This document shows positions 25,516 through 35,176 of a stretch of 44,548 nt of DNA, in pieces (within the stretch, counting starts at the first letter, position 1; every line of letters starts with the position of its first letter). Source of the stretch: Marinilabiliaceae bacterium. GTDB taxonomy: Bacteria; Bacteroidota; Bacteroidia; Bacteroidales; Marinilabiliaceae. Location: assembly GCA_016933045.1 (NCBI GenBank), contig JAFGBR010000079.1, positions 1-44,548 of the forward strand, given 5' to 3'. Position numbers and translations under genes: made by a program. The notes under the pieces were generated by a model. That model saw nothing but the letters and a program-made list of their open reading frames with translations, had not been told where the DNA came from and did no database searches.

Positions 25516-28203
25516 ATGCAAATTACCCGACTTAGAACAGAGTATAAATACAACCCTCAAGGATTAGATGTGTTAAAACCACGTTTAAGCTGGATTATTG
25601 AAACAGATGTATTCAACACATTGCAGGTGGCTTACCGAATAACAGCAGCTGCTTCTCCTGATGAATTAAATAATAATATATCTCTTTTTTGGGATTCGGG
25701 TAAAATACATTCCGATCAATCGACTCACGTCGAATACAATGGCTCAACTTTAAAACCCGAACAACGAATATATTGGAAAGTTCAGGTTTGGGACAATCAC
25801 AACAACCAAGCCCAGTCGAACGAAGAAGCTTTTTTCGAAATGGGCTTACTAAATAATTCAGAGTGGAAAGCTGATTGGATTACAACAGGCTTGCATGAAG
25901 ACACCTCAAAAAGTTCACCTTGTACATATCTTGTTAATCAATTTAACATATCAAAAGAGATTAAAAACGCAAGAATTTATGCATCTGCATTGGGTTTGTA
26001 CGAAATAAGTTTAAATGGAGAAAAAATTGGTGATGAAGTATTCACTCCAGGCTGGACAAGTTATCAGCAACGTGTTCAATACCAGGTATTCGATGTTACT
26101 AAACAAATACACACGGGCAAAAATGCAATTGGCGCCATTTTAGGCGATGGCTGGTATCGTGGCTATTTAGCATGGCAGGGAAATAAAAATACTTACGGAG
26201 ATAAAACCTCATTGATCCTGCAACTTAAAATTACCCATACCGACGGATCAGAATCATTAATCGTATCCAACGACAAATGGAAATCGAACACCGGCCCCAT
26301 CATTCAATCCGATATTTACAACGGTGAAATATACGATTCGCAACTAGAAATTGAAGATTGGAACACTCCCGGTTTCGACCTGTCAAACTGGACAAATGCT
26401 CGGGTTCTCAATCATTCAAAATCAATATTGGTCGATTCTGTTGGAGTACCGGTTCGTGTTATCCAAACTATCAAACCAATAAAAAAAATCATCACACCTA
26501 AAGGTGAAATAGTATTCGATTTTGGTCAGAATATTGTTGGATGGGTTCGATTTTCGCTACAAGGAAACAGGGGTGAAGGCATTACTATTAGCCATGCCGA
26601 AATCCTCGATCAGGAAGGTAATTTTTACACTGCAAACCTGCGCGGAATAAAGTGTGAAGAAAAATACACATTTAAAGGAACCGGCGTTGAAACCTATGAA
26701 CCTCGTTTTACTTTTCACGGATTCAGATACATCAGAATAAGCAATTATAAAGGTCAGGTATCGTGCGATGATATTTTAGGATGCGTAGTTCATTCCGATA
26801 TGGAACCAACCGGAACATTCGAATGCTCAAACCAACTCATTAACCAACTTCAAAGCAATATACAATGGGGTCTTCGCGGTAATTTCCTTGATGTACCAAC
26901 CGATTGTCCTCAGCGCGATGAACGTCTTGGCTGGACCGGCGATGCACAGGTTTTTGCACCTACTGCCTGCTTTAATATGAATACAGCACCTTTTTTCACC
27001 AAATGGATGAAGGATTTTCCTGTGGAACAAAAAAAAAATGGTAACATTCCCTGGGTGGTTCCAAATGTTATACCCGATGGTGGGGGCACTGGATGGAGCG
27101 ATGGATTTGGAGCTACCGGATGGAGCGATGCTGCAGTTATTATCCCTTGGGAAATATATCGTTCATTTGGCGACATTCGAATTTTAGAGAATCAATACCA
27201 ATCAATGAAAGGCTGGACTGATTTCATGATTCATAATTCGACCGACAGATACATTTTCGACTACGGATTTCACTTTGGCGACTGGCTTTCGTTTGCCGAG
27301 TATTACAGCTATAACTACAATGCTCCCGATTACGGTTATGCCGGTGCTCACACCGAAAAAGAACTTATTGCAACGGCTTATTTTTACTACACAACAGGTT
27401 TGATGGAGAAAATAGCCACACTATTAAATAAAATTGATGATGCCCAAAAATATGCATCCATCAGGCCAAAAATAAAAGAAGCATTCAAGCATGAATTTGT
27501 AACCCAAAATGGACGGTTAACTTCAAACACACAAACGGCCTATGCAATTGCTTTAGCTTTTGCAATTATGCCCGATGAGTTACGACATATTGCAGCAAAA
27601 CGTTTAGCCGACGATGTTCGATATTTTGGACACCTTACCACCGGTTTTTTAGGAACACCACTACTTTGCGATGCTCTAACAGATAATGGCTATCCCGATT
27701 TGGCTTATTTGTTATTGTTTAACGATCGATACCCATCATGGCTATACCCTGTTACAATGGGAGCAACTACAATATGGGAGCGATGGGATGGCATAAAACC
27801 CGATGGAAGTTTTCAATCAACCGGAATGAACTCATTCAACCATTATGCTTATGGTGCAGTTGGCAAATTTTTATACAGCAAAGTTGCCGGACTTAATTAT
27901 GATAACACAACTCCGGGATACAAAAAAATAAATATCAAACCTTATATTTCCGATAAACTAGATTATGCACTGGCATCACTTTTAAGTCCTTATGGCCATA
28001 TAAAATCGAAATGGAGCAGAAATAACAAAGGCATAACACTCGAAATAGAGATACCAGCAAACACTACCGCTACAATTTATTACCCATCAATCAAAAAAGA
28101 AACGATAACAATTAATAATAAACCTTTAAAGGATGTAACAATAAAAAACGCATCATCAATATTTACTGTGGGATCGGGAAAATACACAATAAAAGAGAAC
28201 TAA
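25516..28203 (+). CDS. Alpha-L-rhamnosidase, family GH78
   Basis: This 895-residue inverting alpha-L-rhamnosidase has the full GH78 layout: N-terminal beta domains (RLRTEYKYNPQGLDVLKPRLSW...WDSGKI), a rhamnosidase N domain (EISLNGEKIGDEVFTPGWTSY), a concanavalin-like domain, the (alpha/alpha)6 barrel and a C-terminal beta domain. The acid region is CPQRDERLGWTGDAQ (D468/E469), and the other conserved Glu is E755 in TTIWERWDG. There is no signal peptide at the N-terminus, so it is predicted to be cytoplasmic, unlike the GH106 lipoprotein next to it. It probably acts on imported rhamnosides. The gap to the next gene is 10 bases. Confidence 0.95.
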   Translation: MQITRLRTEYKYNPQGLDVLKPRLSWIIETDVFNTLQVAYRITAAASPDELNNNISLFWDSGKIHSDQSTHVEYNGSTLKPEQRIYWKVQVWDNHNNQAQSNEEAFFEMGLLNNSEWKADWITTGLHEDTSKSSPCTYLVNQFNISKEIKNARIYASALGLYEISLNGEKIGDEVFTPGWTSYQQRVQYQVFDVTKQIHTGKNAIGAILGDGWYRGYLAWQGNKNTYGDKTSLILQLKITHTDGSESLIVSNDKWKSNTGPIIQSDIYNGEIYDSQLEIEDWNTPGFDLSNWTNARVLNHSKSILVDSVGVPVRVIQTIKPIKKIITPKGEIVFDFGQNIVGWVRFSLQGNRGEGITISHAEILDQEGNFYTANLRGIKCEEKYTFKGTGVETYEPRFTFHGFRYIRISNYKGQVSCDDILGCVVHSDMEPTGTFECSNQLINQLQSNIQWGLRGNFLDVPTDCPQRDERLGWTGDAQVFAPTACFNMNTAPFFTKWMKDFPVEQKKNGNIPWVVPNVIPDGGGTGWSDGFGATGWSDAAVIIPWEIYRSFGDIRILENQYQSMKGWTDFMIHNSTDRYIFDYGFHFGDWLSFAEYYSYNYNAPDYGYAGAHTEKELIATAYFYYTTGLMEKIATLLNKIDDAQKYASIRPKIKEAFKHEFVTQNGRLTSNTQTAYAIALAFAIMPDELRHIAAKRLADDVRYFGHLTTGFLGTPLLCDALTDNGYPDLAYLLLFNDRYPSWLYPVTMGATTIWERWDGIKPDGSFQSTGMNSFNHYAYGAVGKFLYSKVAGLNYDNTTPGYKKINIKPYISDKLDYALASLLSPYGHIKSKWSRNNKGITLEIEIPANTTATIYYPSIKKETITINNKPLKDVTIKNASSIFTVGSGKYTIKEN

Positions 28204-28213
28204 AACACATTCC

Positions 28214-31200
28214 ATGCGACAAACAATACCGAATATCGTTTTCCTGTTAATCGTATTGCTTACCGGATGCCAACATCCGGGAGAACACCTCGATAAACTA
28301 TTTCAAAATCCACCTGAATCAGCAAAACCATGGGTATTCTGGTACTGGATGCACGCAGCTGTATCGAAAAAAGGGATCACTGCCGATTTAGAAGCCATGA
28401 AAGAGGCAGGTATTGGAGGTGCCTATTTAATGCCCATAAAAGATGTAAAAAACCCTCCATTATACGAACCTGCTGCAATTCAACTTTCTCCTAATTTTTG
28501 GTCTATGGTTAAACACGCTTTTAAAGAAGCTGACAGACTGGAACTTAAAATTGCCATGCATGCCAGCGATGGTTTTGCGCTTGCCGGCGGGCCATGGATT
28601 ACTCCCGAATTATCGATGCAAAAAGTAGTATGGTCAAAAACATTTGTTAATGGCGACACCATATTTAACAACTATCTTCCAAAGCCTGAGACAATTGAAA
28701 ACTACTATGAGGACATTGCTGTTTTTGCATATCCAAACCCTAATAATGAACAATATGAATCATCATTTAACCGAAACGTCGAAACTACCACAAACAATAA
28801 TAATGTTAATGCAAATTTTTTAGCAAATGCCCCAGCTAAAAATACTTTTAAAAGTAAAGACTCATGTTGGATTCAATTTAGCTTTGATAAACCGTTTACC
28901 TGTCGTAACATAACCATTTATACAACAGGCACAAACTATCAGGCTCACCGTTTAATTATTGAGGTAAGTAACGATGGACAAACTTTTAAATATCACACAC
29001 GTCTCTCCTGCCCTCGTCATGGGTGGCAAAACAACGATGCCAATGTAACTCATGCAATACCTCCCGTTACATCAAAATATTTCAGGTTTATTCACTCATT
29101 AAAAGGCACTGAACCCGGAGCCGAAGATTTAGATGCTGCAAAATGGAGTCCTACTCTCAAAATAAACAGTATCGAACTAAAAAGCGAACCACTTATACAT
29201 CAGTTCGAAAGCAAGAATGGATCGGTATGGCGTATCAGCCCAAAAACATCCAGTGATCAAATTGACAACTCGCTTTGTATCAATCCAAATAAAATTATTG
29301 ATTTAACAGACAAACTTAGTAAAAAAGGGCATCTAAAATGGGATATCCCCAACGGCAACTGGACTATTATCAGAATTGGACACACATCAACAGGTCATAC
29401 CAACTATACCGGCGGCGGTGGTTTAGGTTTAGAGTGCGATAAGTATAATACAAAAGCTGTTCAGCTACAGTGGGATTCGTGGTTTGGAGAAGCAATAAAT
29501 CAAGTTGGACCAAAATTGGCAAAAAAAGTTCTGTCTACATTTCATGTAGACAGTTGGGAATGCGGAAGCCAAAACTGGTCGCCTGCATTTCGCAATGAAT
29601 TTGAAAAAAGAAGAGGTTACGACATATATAAATATATGCCAGTATTTGCAGGAATTCCAATAATATCGAAAGACTCAACAGAACGTATCCTTGCTGATAT
29701 CCGCCAAACCATTATTGACCTCACAAACGATATTTTCTACGGCACATTAGCCGAAAATTGCAAAAAACAAGGTTTTCAATTCACAGCCGAAGCCATTGCT
29801 CCAACCATGATGAGCGATGGATTACAACACTACAGTAAAGTAACTATTCCTATGGGTGAATTCTGGTTAAATAGTCCAACTCATGATAAACCCAACGACA
29901 TGCTCGATGCGATTTCGGGAGCTCACATTTACAATAAACCCATAGTTCAGGCCGAATCATTCACTACCGTTAGAATGGACTGGAGTGAACACCCAGGTAT
30001 GTTAAAGGCATTAGGCGACCGTAACTTCGCATTAGGAATAAACCGTCTTGTTTTTCATGTATTTACTCATAACCCGTGGATGGACAAAATGCCTGGTATG
30101 ACACTCGATGGTGTTGGTCTTTATTTCCAACGCGACCAAACATGGTGGAAACCGGGTAAAGAATGGATCAAATACATACAACGTTGCCAAGCCCTGTTAC
30201 AACAAGGTGATCATGTGGCCGATATTGCAGTATTTATTGGAGAAGAGGTTCCACGACGCTCAATACTGCCCGACAGACTAGTTCCCGTATTACCCGGTTT
30301 GTTCGATCACAAAGTACTAAAACGAGAAAATAAAAGACTATTAAACGAAGGTCAACCACAAAATGAAAAACCTGCCGGAGTTAATCACTCGGCAAATATA
30401 GCTGATCCGACAGACTGGGCAAATGCTTTAAACGGGTACAAATACGACAGCTTTAATAAAGATGCTTTTATTCGACTTGCCAAAGTTGAAAATGGTAAAG
30501 TATCATTCGGAAACAACACCCAATACAGCATTTTAATTTTCCCCGGTGTTCGCCGAATGAACCCGAATGGCACACTTATGAGTGCAGAAATTGCCGAAAA
30601 ATTACTCCAAATAATTAATGATGGAGCTACTGTAATAATGGATTTTAAACCAGAAAAGACTATATCATTCCAAAATGCAAAAAATGACTCTCAAAGACTT
30701 AAAAATGTAGTTGATGAAATTTGGAGCTGTGCATTGGAAACACATAACACAAAATATGGTAAAATATTATCGCGTAAAGTGGGAAAAGGTAAAGTAATAT
30801 TTTCGCCATACAGGGCAATGAATTTCGAGATGATTGGAGTTAGCCCCGACGTAAAAGTTTTTGATTCATCAGGATCACCAACAAATGGAATTGCATACAC
30901 TCACCGCCATGCTCCTTCGGGATATGATATTTATTTTATATCAAACCAATTAAACGAAAACCGTAACATCGAAGTGTCATTACGATGCAGCAACAAACTT
31001 CCCGAATTTTTCGACCCGGTAAATGGCCATATAAAACCTTGCAGTAAATGGATTAACAGCATGGGTCGCACAAATATTCCACTTAAAATGGCTCCTAATC
31101 AATCTATCTTTATCGTACTCCGCAAACCAACTGATGAATCAGAAAGTTATTCCGAACCCGAATATTCTAAAGAAATTTCACGGAAACCAATTAAAACACC

Positions 31201-31669
31201 ATGGGCAATTACTTTTAACTCTAAATACGGAGGACCAAAAGATCCTTTTATATCTGACACTCTTTTCGACTGGACTAAAAGCAACAACAACAAAATAAAA
31301 TATTACTCAGGAACAGCATCGTATAAAACCCAGTTTGAAATTAAAGAATACAACATTGTACAACACGAAATATTCCTTTCATTGGGCAATGTAAATAACA
31401 TAGCCGAAGTATTTATTAATGGTAAACAATGTGGCATTTTATGGACATCCCCAATGGAAATAAACATAACTGATGCTGCCAGGCGTGGAATTAATCAACT
31501 CGAAATTAAAGTTACAAACACTTGGGCAAACCGTTTAATTGGCGACCACATTTTACCAAAAGAACAACAAATAACTTTTACAACAGCTCCATACCGACTA
31601 AATGAAAAACCTCTGTTAACATCGGGTTTAATTGGTCCGGTTGAGATTATATTGAAAAACATGAGATAA
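28214..31669 (+). CDS. Alpha-L-rhamnosidase-like lipoprotein, family GH106
   Basis: This 1151-residue protein has a lipoprotein signal ending LLTGC (Cys19), so it is anchored in the envelope. The GH106 N-terminal barrel motif is visible: KPWVFWYWMHAAVSKKGI, TADLEAMKEAGIGGAYLMPI, and MHASDGFALAGGPWI. An inserted beta-sandwich with carbohydrate-binding character (about 190-310) and C-terminal beta domains (NVNNIAEVFINGKQCGILWTSP) follow. Characterised GH106 members are alpha-L-rhamnosidases acting on complex pectins such as rhamnogalacturonan II. It complements the cytoplasmic GH78 enzyme: this one trims outside the cytoplasm. No SusC/SusD pair accompanies it here. Confidence 0.9.
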   Translation: MRQTIPNIVFLLIVLLTGCQHPGEHLDKLFQNPPESAKPWVFWYWMHAAVSKKGITADLEAMKEAGIGGAYLMPIKDVKNPPLYEPAAIQLSPNFWSMVKHAFKEADRLELKIAMHASDGFALAGGPWITPELSMQKVVWSKTFVNGDTIFNNYLPKPETIENYYEDIAVFAYPNPNNEQYESSFNRNVETTTNNNNVNANFLANAPAKNTFKSKDSCWIQFSFDKPFTCRNITIYTTGTNYQAHRLIIEVSNDGQTFKYHTRLSCPRHGWQNNDANVTHAIPPVTSKYFRFIHSLKGTEPGAEDLDAAKWSPTLKINSIELKSEPLIHQFESKNGSVWRISPKTSSDQIDNSLCINPNKIIDLTDKLSKKGHLKWDIPNGNWTIIRIGHTSTGHTNYTGGGGLGLECDKYNTKAVQLQWDSWFGEAINQVGPKLAKKVLSTFHVDSWECGSQNWSPAFRNEFEKRRGYDIYKYMPVFAGIPIISKDSTERILADIRQTIIDLTNDIFYGTLAENCKKQGFQFTAEAIAPTMMSDGLQHYSKVTIPMGEFWLNSPTHDKPNDMLDAISGAHIYNKPIVQAESFTTVRMDWSEHPGMLKALGDRNFALGINRLVFHVFTHNPWMDKMPGMTLDGVGLYFQRDQTWWKPGKEWIKYIQRCQALLQQGDHVADIAVFIGEEVPRRSILPDRLVPVLPGLFDHKVLKRENKRLLNEGQPQNEKPAGVNHSANIADPTDWANALNGYKYDSFNKDAFIRLAKVENGKVSFGNNTQYSILIFPGVRRMNPNGTLMSAEIAEKLLQIINDGATVIMDFKPEKTISFQNAKNDSQRLKNVVDEIWSCALETHNTKYGKILSRKVGKGKVIFSPYRAMNFEMIGVSPDVKVFDSSGSPTNGIAYTHRHAPSGYDIYFISNQLNENRNIEVSLRCSNKLPEFFDPVNGHIKPCSKWINSMGRTNIPLKMAPNQSIFIVLRKPTDESESYSEPEYSKEISRKPIKTPWAITFNSKYGGPKDPFISDTLFDWTKSNNNKIKYYSGTASYKTQFEIKEYNIVQHEIFLSLGNVNNIAEVFINGKQCGILWTSPMEINITDAARRGINQLEIKVTNTWANRLIGDHILPKEQQITFTTAPYRLNEKPLLTSGLIGPVEIILKNMR

Positions 31670-31695
31670 TACAAATTCAAATAATTAACAAAAAA

Positions 31696-32631
31696 ATGAC
31701 AACAACATCGTTTGGAAAAAAACCATTAACAGGCATAGTTCCTCCTATGGTTACACCATTAAACAGTATAGATTCATTAGACATTGAAGGAACTGAGAAA
31801 CTTGTTGAACATATCTTATCAGCTCCTGTATCGGGCTTGTTCATTTTAGGTACTACAGGCGAATTTTCAAGTATCAGCTACAAACTACGTCATGAACTTA
31901 TTGAAAAAGTATGCAAACAAGTTAACGGAAGAGTTCCTGTATTGGTTGGTATTACCGATACATCAATAATTGAAAGTGTTAATCTGGCAAACAAAGCAGC
32001 TGATTGTGGTGCCGATGCAGTGGTTTCTGCTCCTCCTTTTTATTATGCCGCAGCACAACCCGAGTTAATTGAATATTATCACAACCTTGCACCACGTCTA
32101 CCCTTGCCCCTATACCTTTATAACATGCCGGTTCATACCAAAGTAATGATTGACCCTAATACTGTAAAAAAAATATCGGAAGTTAAAAATGTAATTGGAC
32201 TTAAAGACAGCTCTGCAAATGCAGTATATCTAAACCTGGTAAGACATGCGATGAAAGATGTTGAGGGTTTTGAAATATTTGTTGGACCTGAGGAGATGAC
32301 TGCCGAAATGGTAATGATGGGTGCCAATGGAGGTGTGAATGGCGGAGCCAATATGTTTCCCCAACTGTACGTTGATATGTTCAACGCAGCCGTAAATCGT
32401 GATATCGAAAAACTAAAACCAATACAGGAAAAAATACTTGAAATAAGCGCAACAATATACACTGTTGGCCGATATGGGTCGAGCTACCTGAAAGGGGTAA
32501 AAACAGTGCTTAACCTTATGGGAATTTGTAACGATTTTATTGCCGACCCTTTTCACCGTTTCAGAAAAGAAGAACGTGACATAATAAGAAAAAATCTCCT
32601 ATCACTTGGCATTGAAGGCCTTGTAGAATAG
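31696..32631 (+). CDS. DapA/NanA-family class I aldolase
   Basis: This 311-residue protein is a dihydrodipicolinate synthase-superfamily barrel. It has GTTGE (52-56), the catalytic Tyr142 (LYNMP) and the Schiff-base Lys170 (GLKDSS). The superfamily includes N-acetylneuraminate lyase, 2-keto-3-deoxy sugar-acid aldolases and DapA, all handling pyruvate-type aldol chemistry. In this operon it more likely cleaves a keto-deoxy sugar acid than makes lysine precursors. Whether that is a rhamnose-derived acid, a uronic-acid derivative or sialic acid cannot be decided by sequence alone. It starts 27 bases after GH106. Confidence 0.88.
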   Translation: MTTTSFGKKPLTGIVPPMVTPLNSIDSLDIEGTEKLVEHILSAPVSGLFILGTTGEFSSISYKLRHELIEKVCKQVNGRVPVLVGITDTSIIESVNLANKAADCGADAVVSAPPFYYAAAQPELIEYYHNLAPRLPLPLYLYNMPVHTKVMIDPNTVKKISEVKNVIGLKDSSANAVYLNLVRHAMKDVEGFEIFVGPEEMTAEMVMMGANGGVNGGANMFPQLYVDMFNAAVNRDIEKLKPIQEKILEISATIYTVGRYGSSYLKGVKTVLNLMGICNDFIADPFHRFRKEERDIIRKNLLSLGIEGLVE

Positions 32632-32640
32632 TTTTTAATA

Positions 32641-32746
32641 CCAACTAAGACACCAAGAACCTCAAGTTTAATAAGCAACCAGTTTTTAAATAATAAAAAC
32701 AACAAATCCATAAATATTCTTAGTGCCATAGTGGTTAAAAAAAAAT
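32641..32746. repeat. Degenerate inverted dispersed repeat inside the operon
   Basis: The 120-base gap between the aldolase and the symporter holds AACTAAGACACCAAGAACCT near the left and TTCTTAGTGCCATAGTGGTT near the right. CACCAAGAA (32651-32659) is complementary to TTCTTAGTG (32717-32725) at 8 of 9 positions. This CTAAGACACCAAG / CTTAGTG-GTGGTTAA style is a familiar intergenic repeat type in Bacteroidota and other phyla. It could form an mRNA hairpin separating the last gene from the rest. Confidence 0.5.
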
Positions 32747-32751
32747 TAAAC

Positions 32752-34248
32752 ATGAAATTACCTCTTATCGATCTTATAGTTTTCTTAGCATATATGTTTG
32801 GCATTGTTATTTTTGGTGCCAGTTTCTTTTTCAAAAACCGTGACGAAAATCAATTTACATCAGGAGGTGGCAAAATACCAACCTGGGCAATTGGCATGTC
32901 AATATTTGCAACATTTGTTAGTAGTATCAGCTTTTTAGCATTACCCGGAAAAGCTTATCAAAACGATTGGAATGCATTCGTATTTTCTTTATCAATACCA
33001 CTGGCTGCTTTTATGGCACTAAAATTTTTCATACCTCTTTACCGGTCAATAAACAGCATTTCGGCATACACATATCTGGAACAACGTTTTGGGCCTTGGG
33101 CGCGTGTCTATGCCTCTTTGTGTTACATACTTACTCAAATAATGAGGATGGGTACCATTTTGTATCTACTTGCTTTACCTCTCAATGCACTGTTTGGGTG
33201 GAGTATTGCAACAATTATTATTATAACAGGCGCTGCTATAATACTCTACTCAATGCTGGGTGGCATACAGGCTGTTATATGGACTGATGCCATTCAGGGA
33301 ATAATACTGATAGGTGGAGCTTTATCATGTGCACTCATTATAATGTTTAAAATGCCTGAAGGCCCCATGCAATTATTCTCCATTGCTATTGAAAATAACA
33401 AATTCAGTCTGGGCAGTTTTGATTTCAACTGGACTGAATCGACCTTTTGGGTGGTAATAATTTACGGGCTGTTTATTAACCTTCAAAACTATGGCATAGA
33501 CCAGAACTACGTACAACGTTACATGACAGCAAAATCAGAAAAAGCAGCAAAATCGTCGGCATTGTTTGGTTCTCTTTTATACATACCCGTTTCACTTCTG
33601 TTCTTTTTCATCGGTACAGCTCTTTTTGCTTTCTACCAGTCACAACCCGGATTATTACCCGATAATTTAAAAAACATGAGCGAGGCCGATAAAGTATTCC
33701 CTTATTTCATTGTTAACCAACTACCAGTTGGTTTGACCGGATTACTCATAGCATCGGTTTTTGCAGCCGGAATGAGCACTGTATCAACCAGCGTAAACAG
33801 TACTGCCACCATTATTCTGTCTGATTATTACAAAAAGTTCATTAACCCAAATCCAACGGGCAAAAAATCAATGTCAATTCTATACAGCTCGTCAATCACA
33901 ATGGGTATTTTAGGCATTAGCGTTGCCATAGCCATGATAAGCGTAAAAAGCGCTTTGGATGCATGGTGGGGATTAGCATCAATTTTTAGCGGCGGTATGC
34001 TTGGCCTCTTTTTGTTAGGCTACTTTTCGAAAAAAGCAAAAAATTTCGAAGCCGTTGTTGGTGTTACTGTTGGTGTTATTGTAATTCTTTGGATGAGCCT
34101 CTCACCTATCTATTTCAATAAAGGCTCATTAATACAATTTAAAAGCCCATTACATGCATATTTAACTATCGTATTAGGTACAATATGCATTTTTCTGATA
34201 GGATTTGTTTTAACAGCCCGTTTTAAAAAAGATAAAAATAAATTATAG
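32752..34248 (+). CDS. Sodium:solute symporter (SSS family)
   Basis: This 498-residue inner-membrane protein has about thirteen hydrophobic segments and SSS-family features (SIFATFVSSISFLALPGKAY, FVQ-like YVQRYMTAKSEKAAKSSALFG, VFAAGMSTVSTSVNSTATI). ATG at 32752 is preferred over a GTG at 32731 because it starts directly at the first helix. SSS relatives next to NanA-like aldolases often import sialic acids or sugar acids, so it may supply the aldolase. The stop codon region overlaps the end of the convergent SGNH gene by six bases. Confidence 0.9.
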   Translation: MKLPLIDLIVFLAYMFGIVIFGASFFFKNRDENQFTSGGGKIPTWAIGMSIFATFVSSISFLALPGKAYQNDWNAFVFSLSIPLAAFMALKFFIPLYRSINSISAYTYLEQRFGPWARVYASLCYILTQIMRMGTILYLLALPLNALFGWSIATIIIITGAAIILYSMLGGIQAVIWTDAIQGIILIGGALSCALIIMFKMPEGPMQLFSIAIENNKFSLGSFDFNWTESTFWVVIIYGLFINLQNYGIDQNYVQRYMTAKSEKAAKSSALFGSLLYIPVSLLFFFIGTALFAFYQSQPGLLPDNLKNMSEADKVFPYFIVNQLPVGLTGLLIASVFAAGMSTVSTSVNSTATIILSDYYKKFINPNPTGKKSMSILYSSSITMGILGISVAIAMISVKSALDAWWGLASIFSGGMLGLFLLGYFSKKAKNFEAVVGVTVGVIVILWMSLSPIYFNKGSLIQFKSPLHAYLTIVLGTICIFLIGFVLTARFKKDKNKL

Positions 34249-35166
34249 TACTTTACGCTTACTTTTTTCCGACTTTAACATATCAATAATCTCATTTGTA
34301 AAAATAACTGCCCCATTATTTTTCAAATGCAATTCATCATAATAAAACATTTGATTTCTATATGATTCATTTATAGTATCGTGAATTAATAATGAAACAT
34401 TCGGTTGAGCCAATTTTCGGATTCTATTTTCAAACAATTGATTATGAGCTTTATAATTAGGAGGAAAAACCAAATAAAGTTTAATATCATTATCAATACA
34501 AATTTGCTGAAAACTCAAAAATGACTCAACTTTAACTGGGACCTCAAGGGTTTCGTCATAAACAGAAACATTACTGTATTCAAACTCTTTACTACCTTCG
34601 CGTTGAAAAGATATTGGCATTGACCCACAATCCTTAATTGAATCTAAATGGGTAAAATACTTTTGACTCATATCAAAATTTCGCTTATTAATTCGAGATA
34701 AAACCAAAAACCTTGAAGAGAAATTTTTTTCTCCTCTCTTTATCATTTCATTATTGATATAATTATACCTTGCTAAAGGATAAAGACGATCAAGACGGAA
34801 ATTTATAGTTTCATCGGGTAATAATTCACTTGAATCATCAAGAACTAAAATAACAGCTTTAGGTTTTGAGTTATACTTAATCAATGTTTTTAATAAAAAC
34901 TCGTGAAACTCAATATCAGAACCTGGATATGATAAATTATATGCCGAAACATTAATTGAATCCTCAATTTGTTTGGCAATAACATCTCGCGCACCTCTTG
35001 ACGAACCAATAATAACAACATCCTTATTAATTTTACCATTTACCAAATACTCCAATCGTTTATCAACTTCAAGCTTTGGTGAAATAAACAGAAATATGTA
35101 AAAAATTTTATCGAAAATAAAAAAGGCAATAATAAATAATATTACTTTTTTAATAAACTGAGTCAT
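34243..35166 (-). CDS. Membrane-anchored SGNH/DltD-like protein
   Basis: This 307-residue protein has one N-terminal membrane helix (about 8-30) and an extracytoplasmic SGNH-like domain. The block I region is VVIIGSSRGAR (Ser55/Ser56), and the block V Asp-His is DELHLKNNGA (D277, H280). Such proteins pair with MBOAT acyltransferases (as in AlgI with AlgJ/AlgX, or DltB with DltD) to complete O-acylation of an exported polymer. The MBOAT gene is 10 bases upstream on the same strand. It overlaps the 3' end of the convergent SSS symporter gene by six bases, so no separate terminator fits between them. Confidence 0.78.
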   Translation of the reverse strand: MTQFIKKVILFIIAFFIFDKIFYIFLFISPKLEVDKRLEYLVNGKINKDVVIIGSSRGARDVIAKQIEDSINVSAYNLSYPGSDIEFHEFLLKTLIKYNSKPKAVILVLDDSSELLPDETINFRLDRLYPLARYNYINNEMIKRGEKNFSSRFLVLSRINKRNFDMSQKYFTHLDSIKDCGSMPISFQREGSKEFEYSNVSVYDETLEVPVKVESFLSFQQICIDNDIKLYLVFPPNYKAHNQLFENRIRKLAQPNVSLLIHDTINESYRNQMFYYDELHLKNNGAVIFTNEIIDMLKSEKSKRKVL

Positions 35167-35176
35167 TTTTAATCAA

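Noticed and set aside
14862-34248. Sialic acid utilisation operon (acetylesterase, NanA-like aldolase, SSS symporter)
   Set aside because: No sialidase, epimerase or kinase is present, while rhamnose mutarotase, RhaT-type transporter, GH78 and GH106 all point to L-rhamnose. Remains a minor alternative for the aldolase and symporter only.
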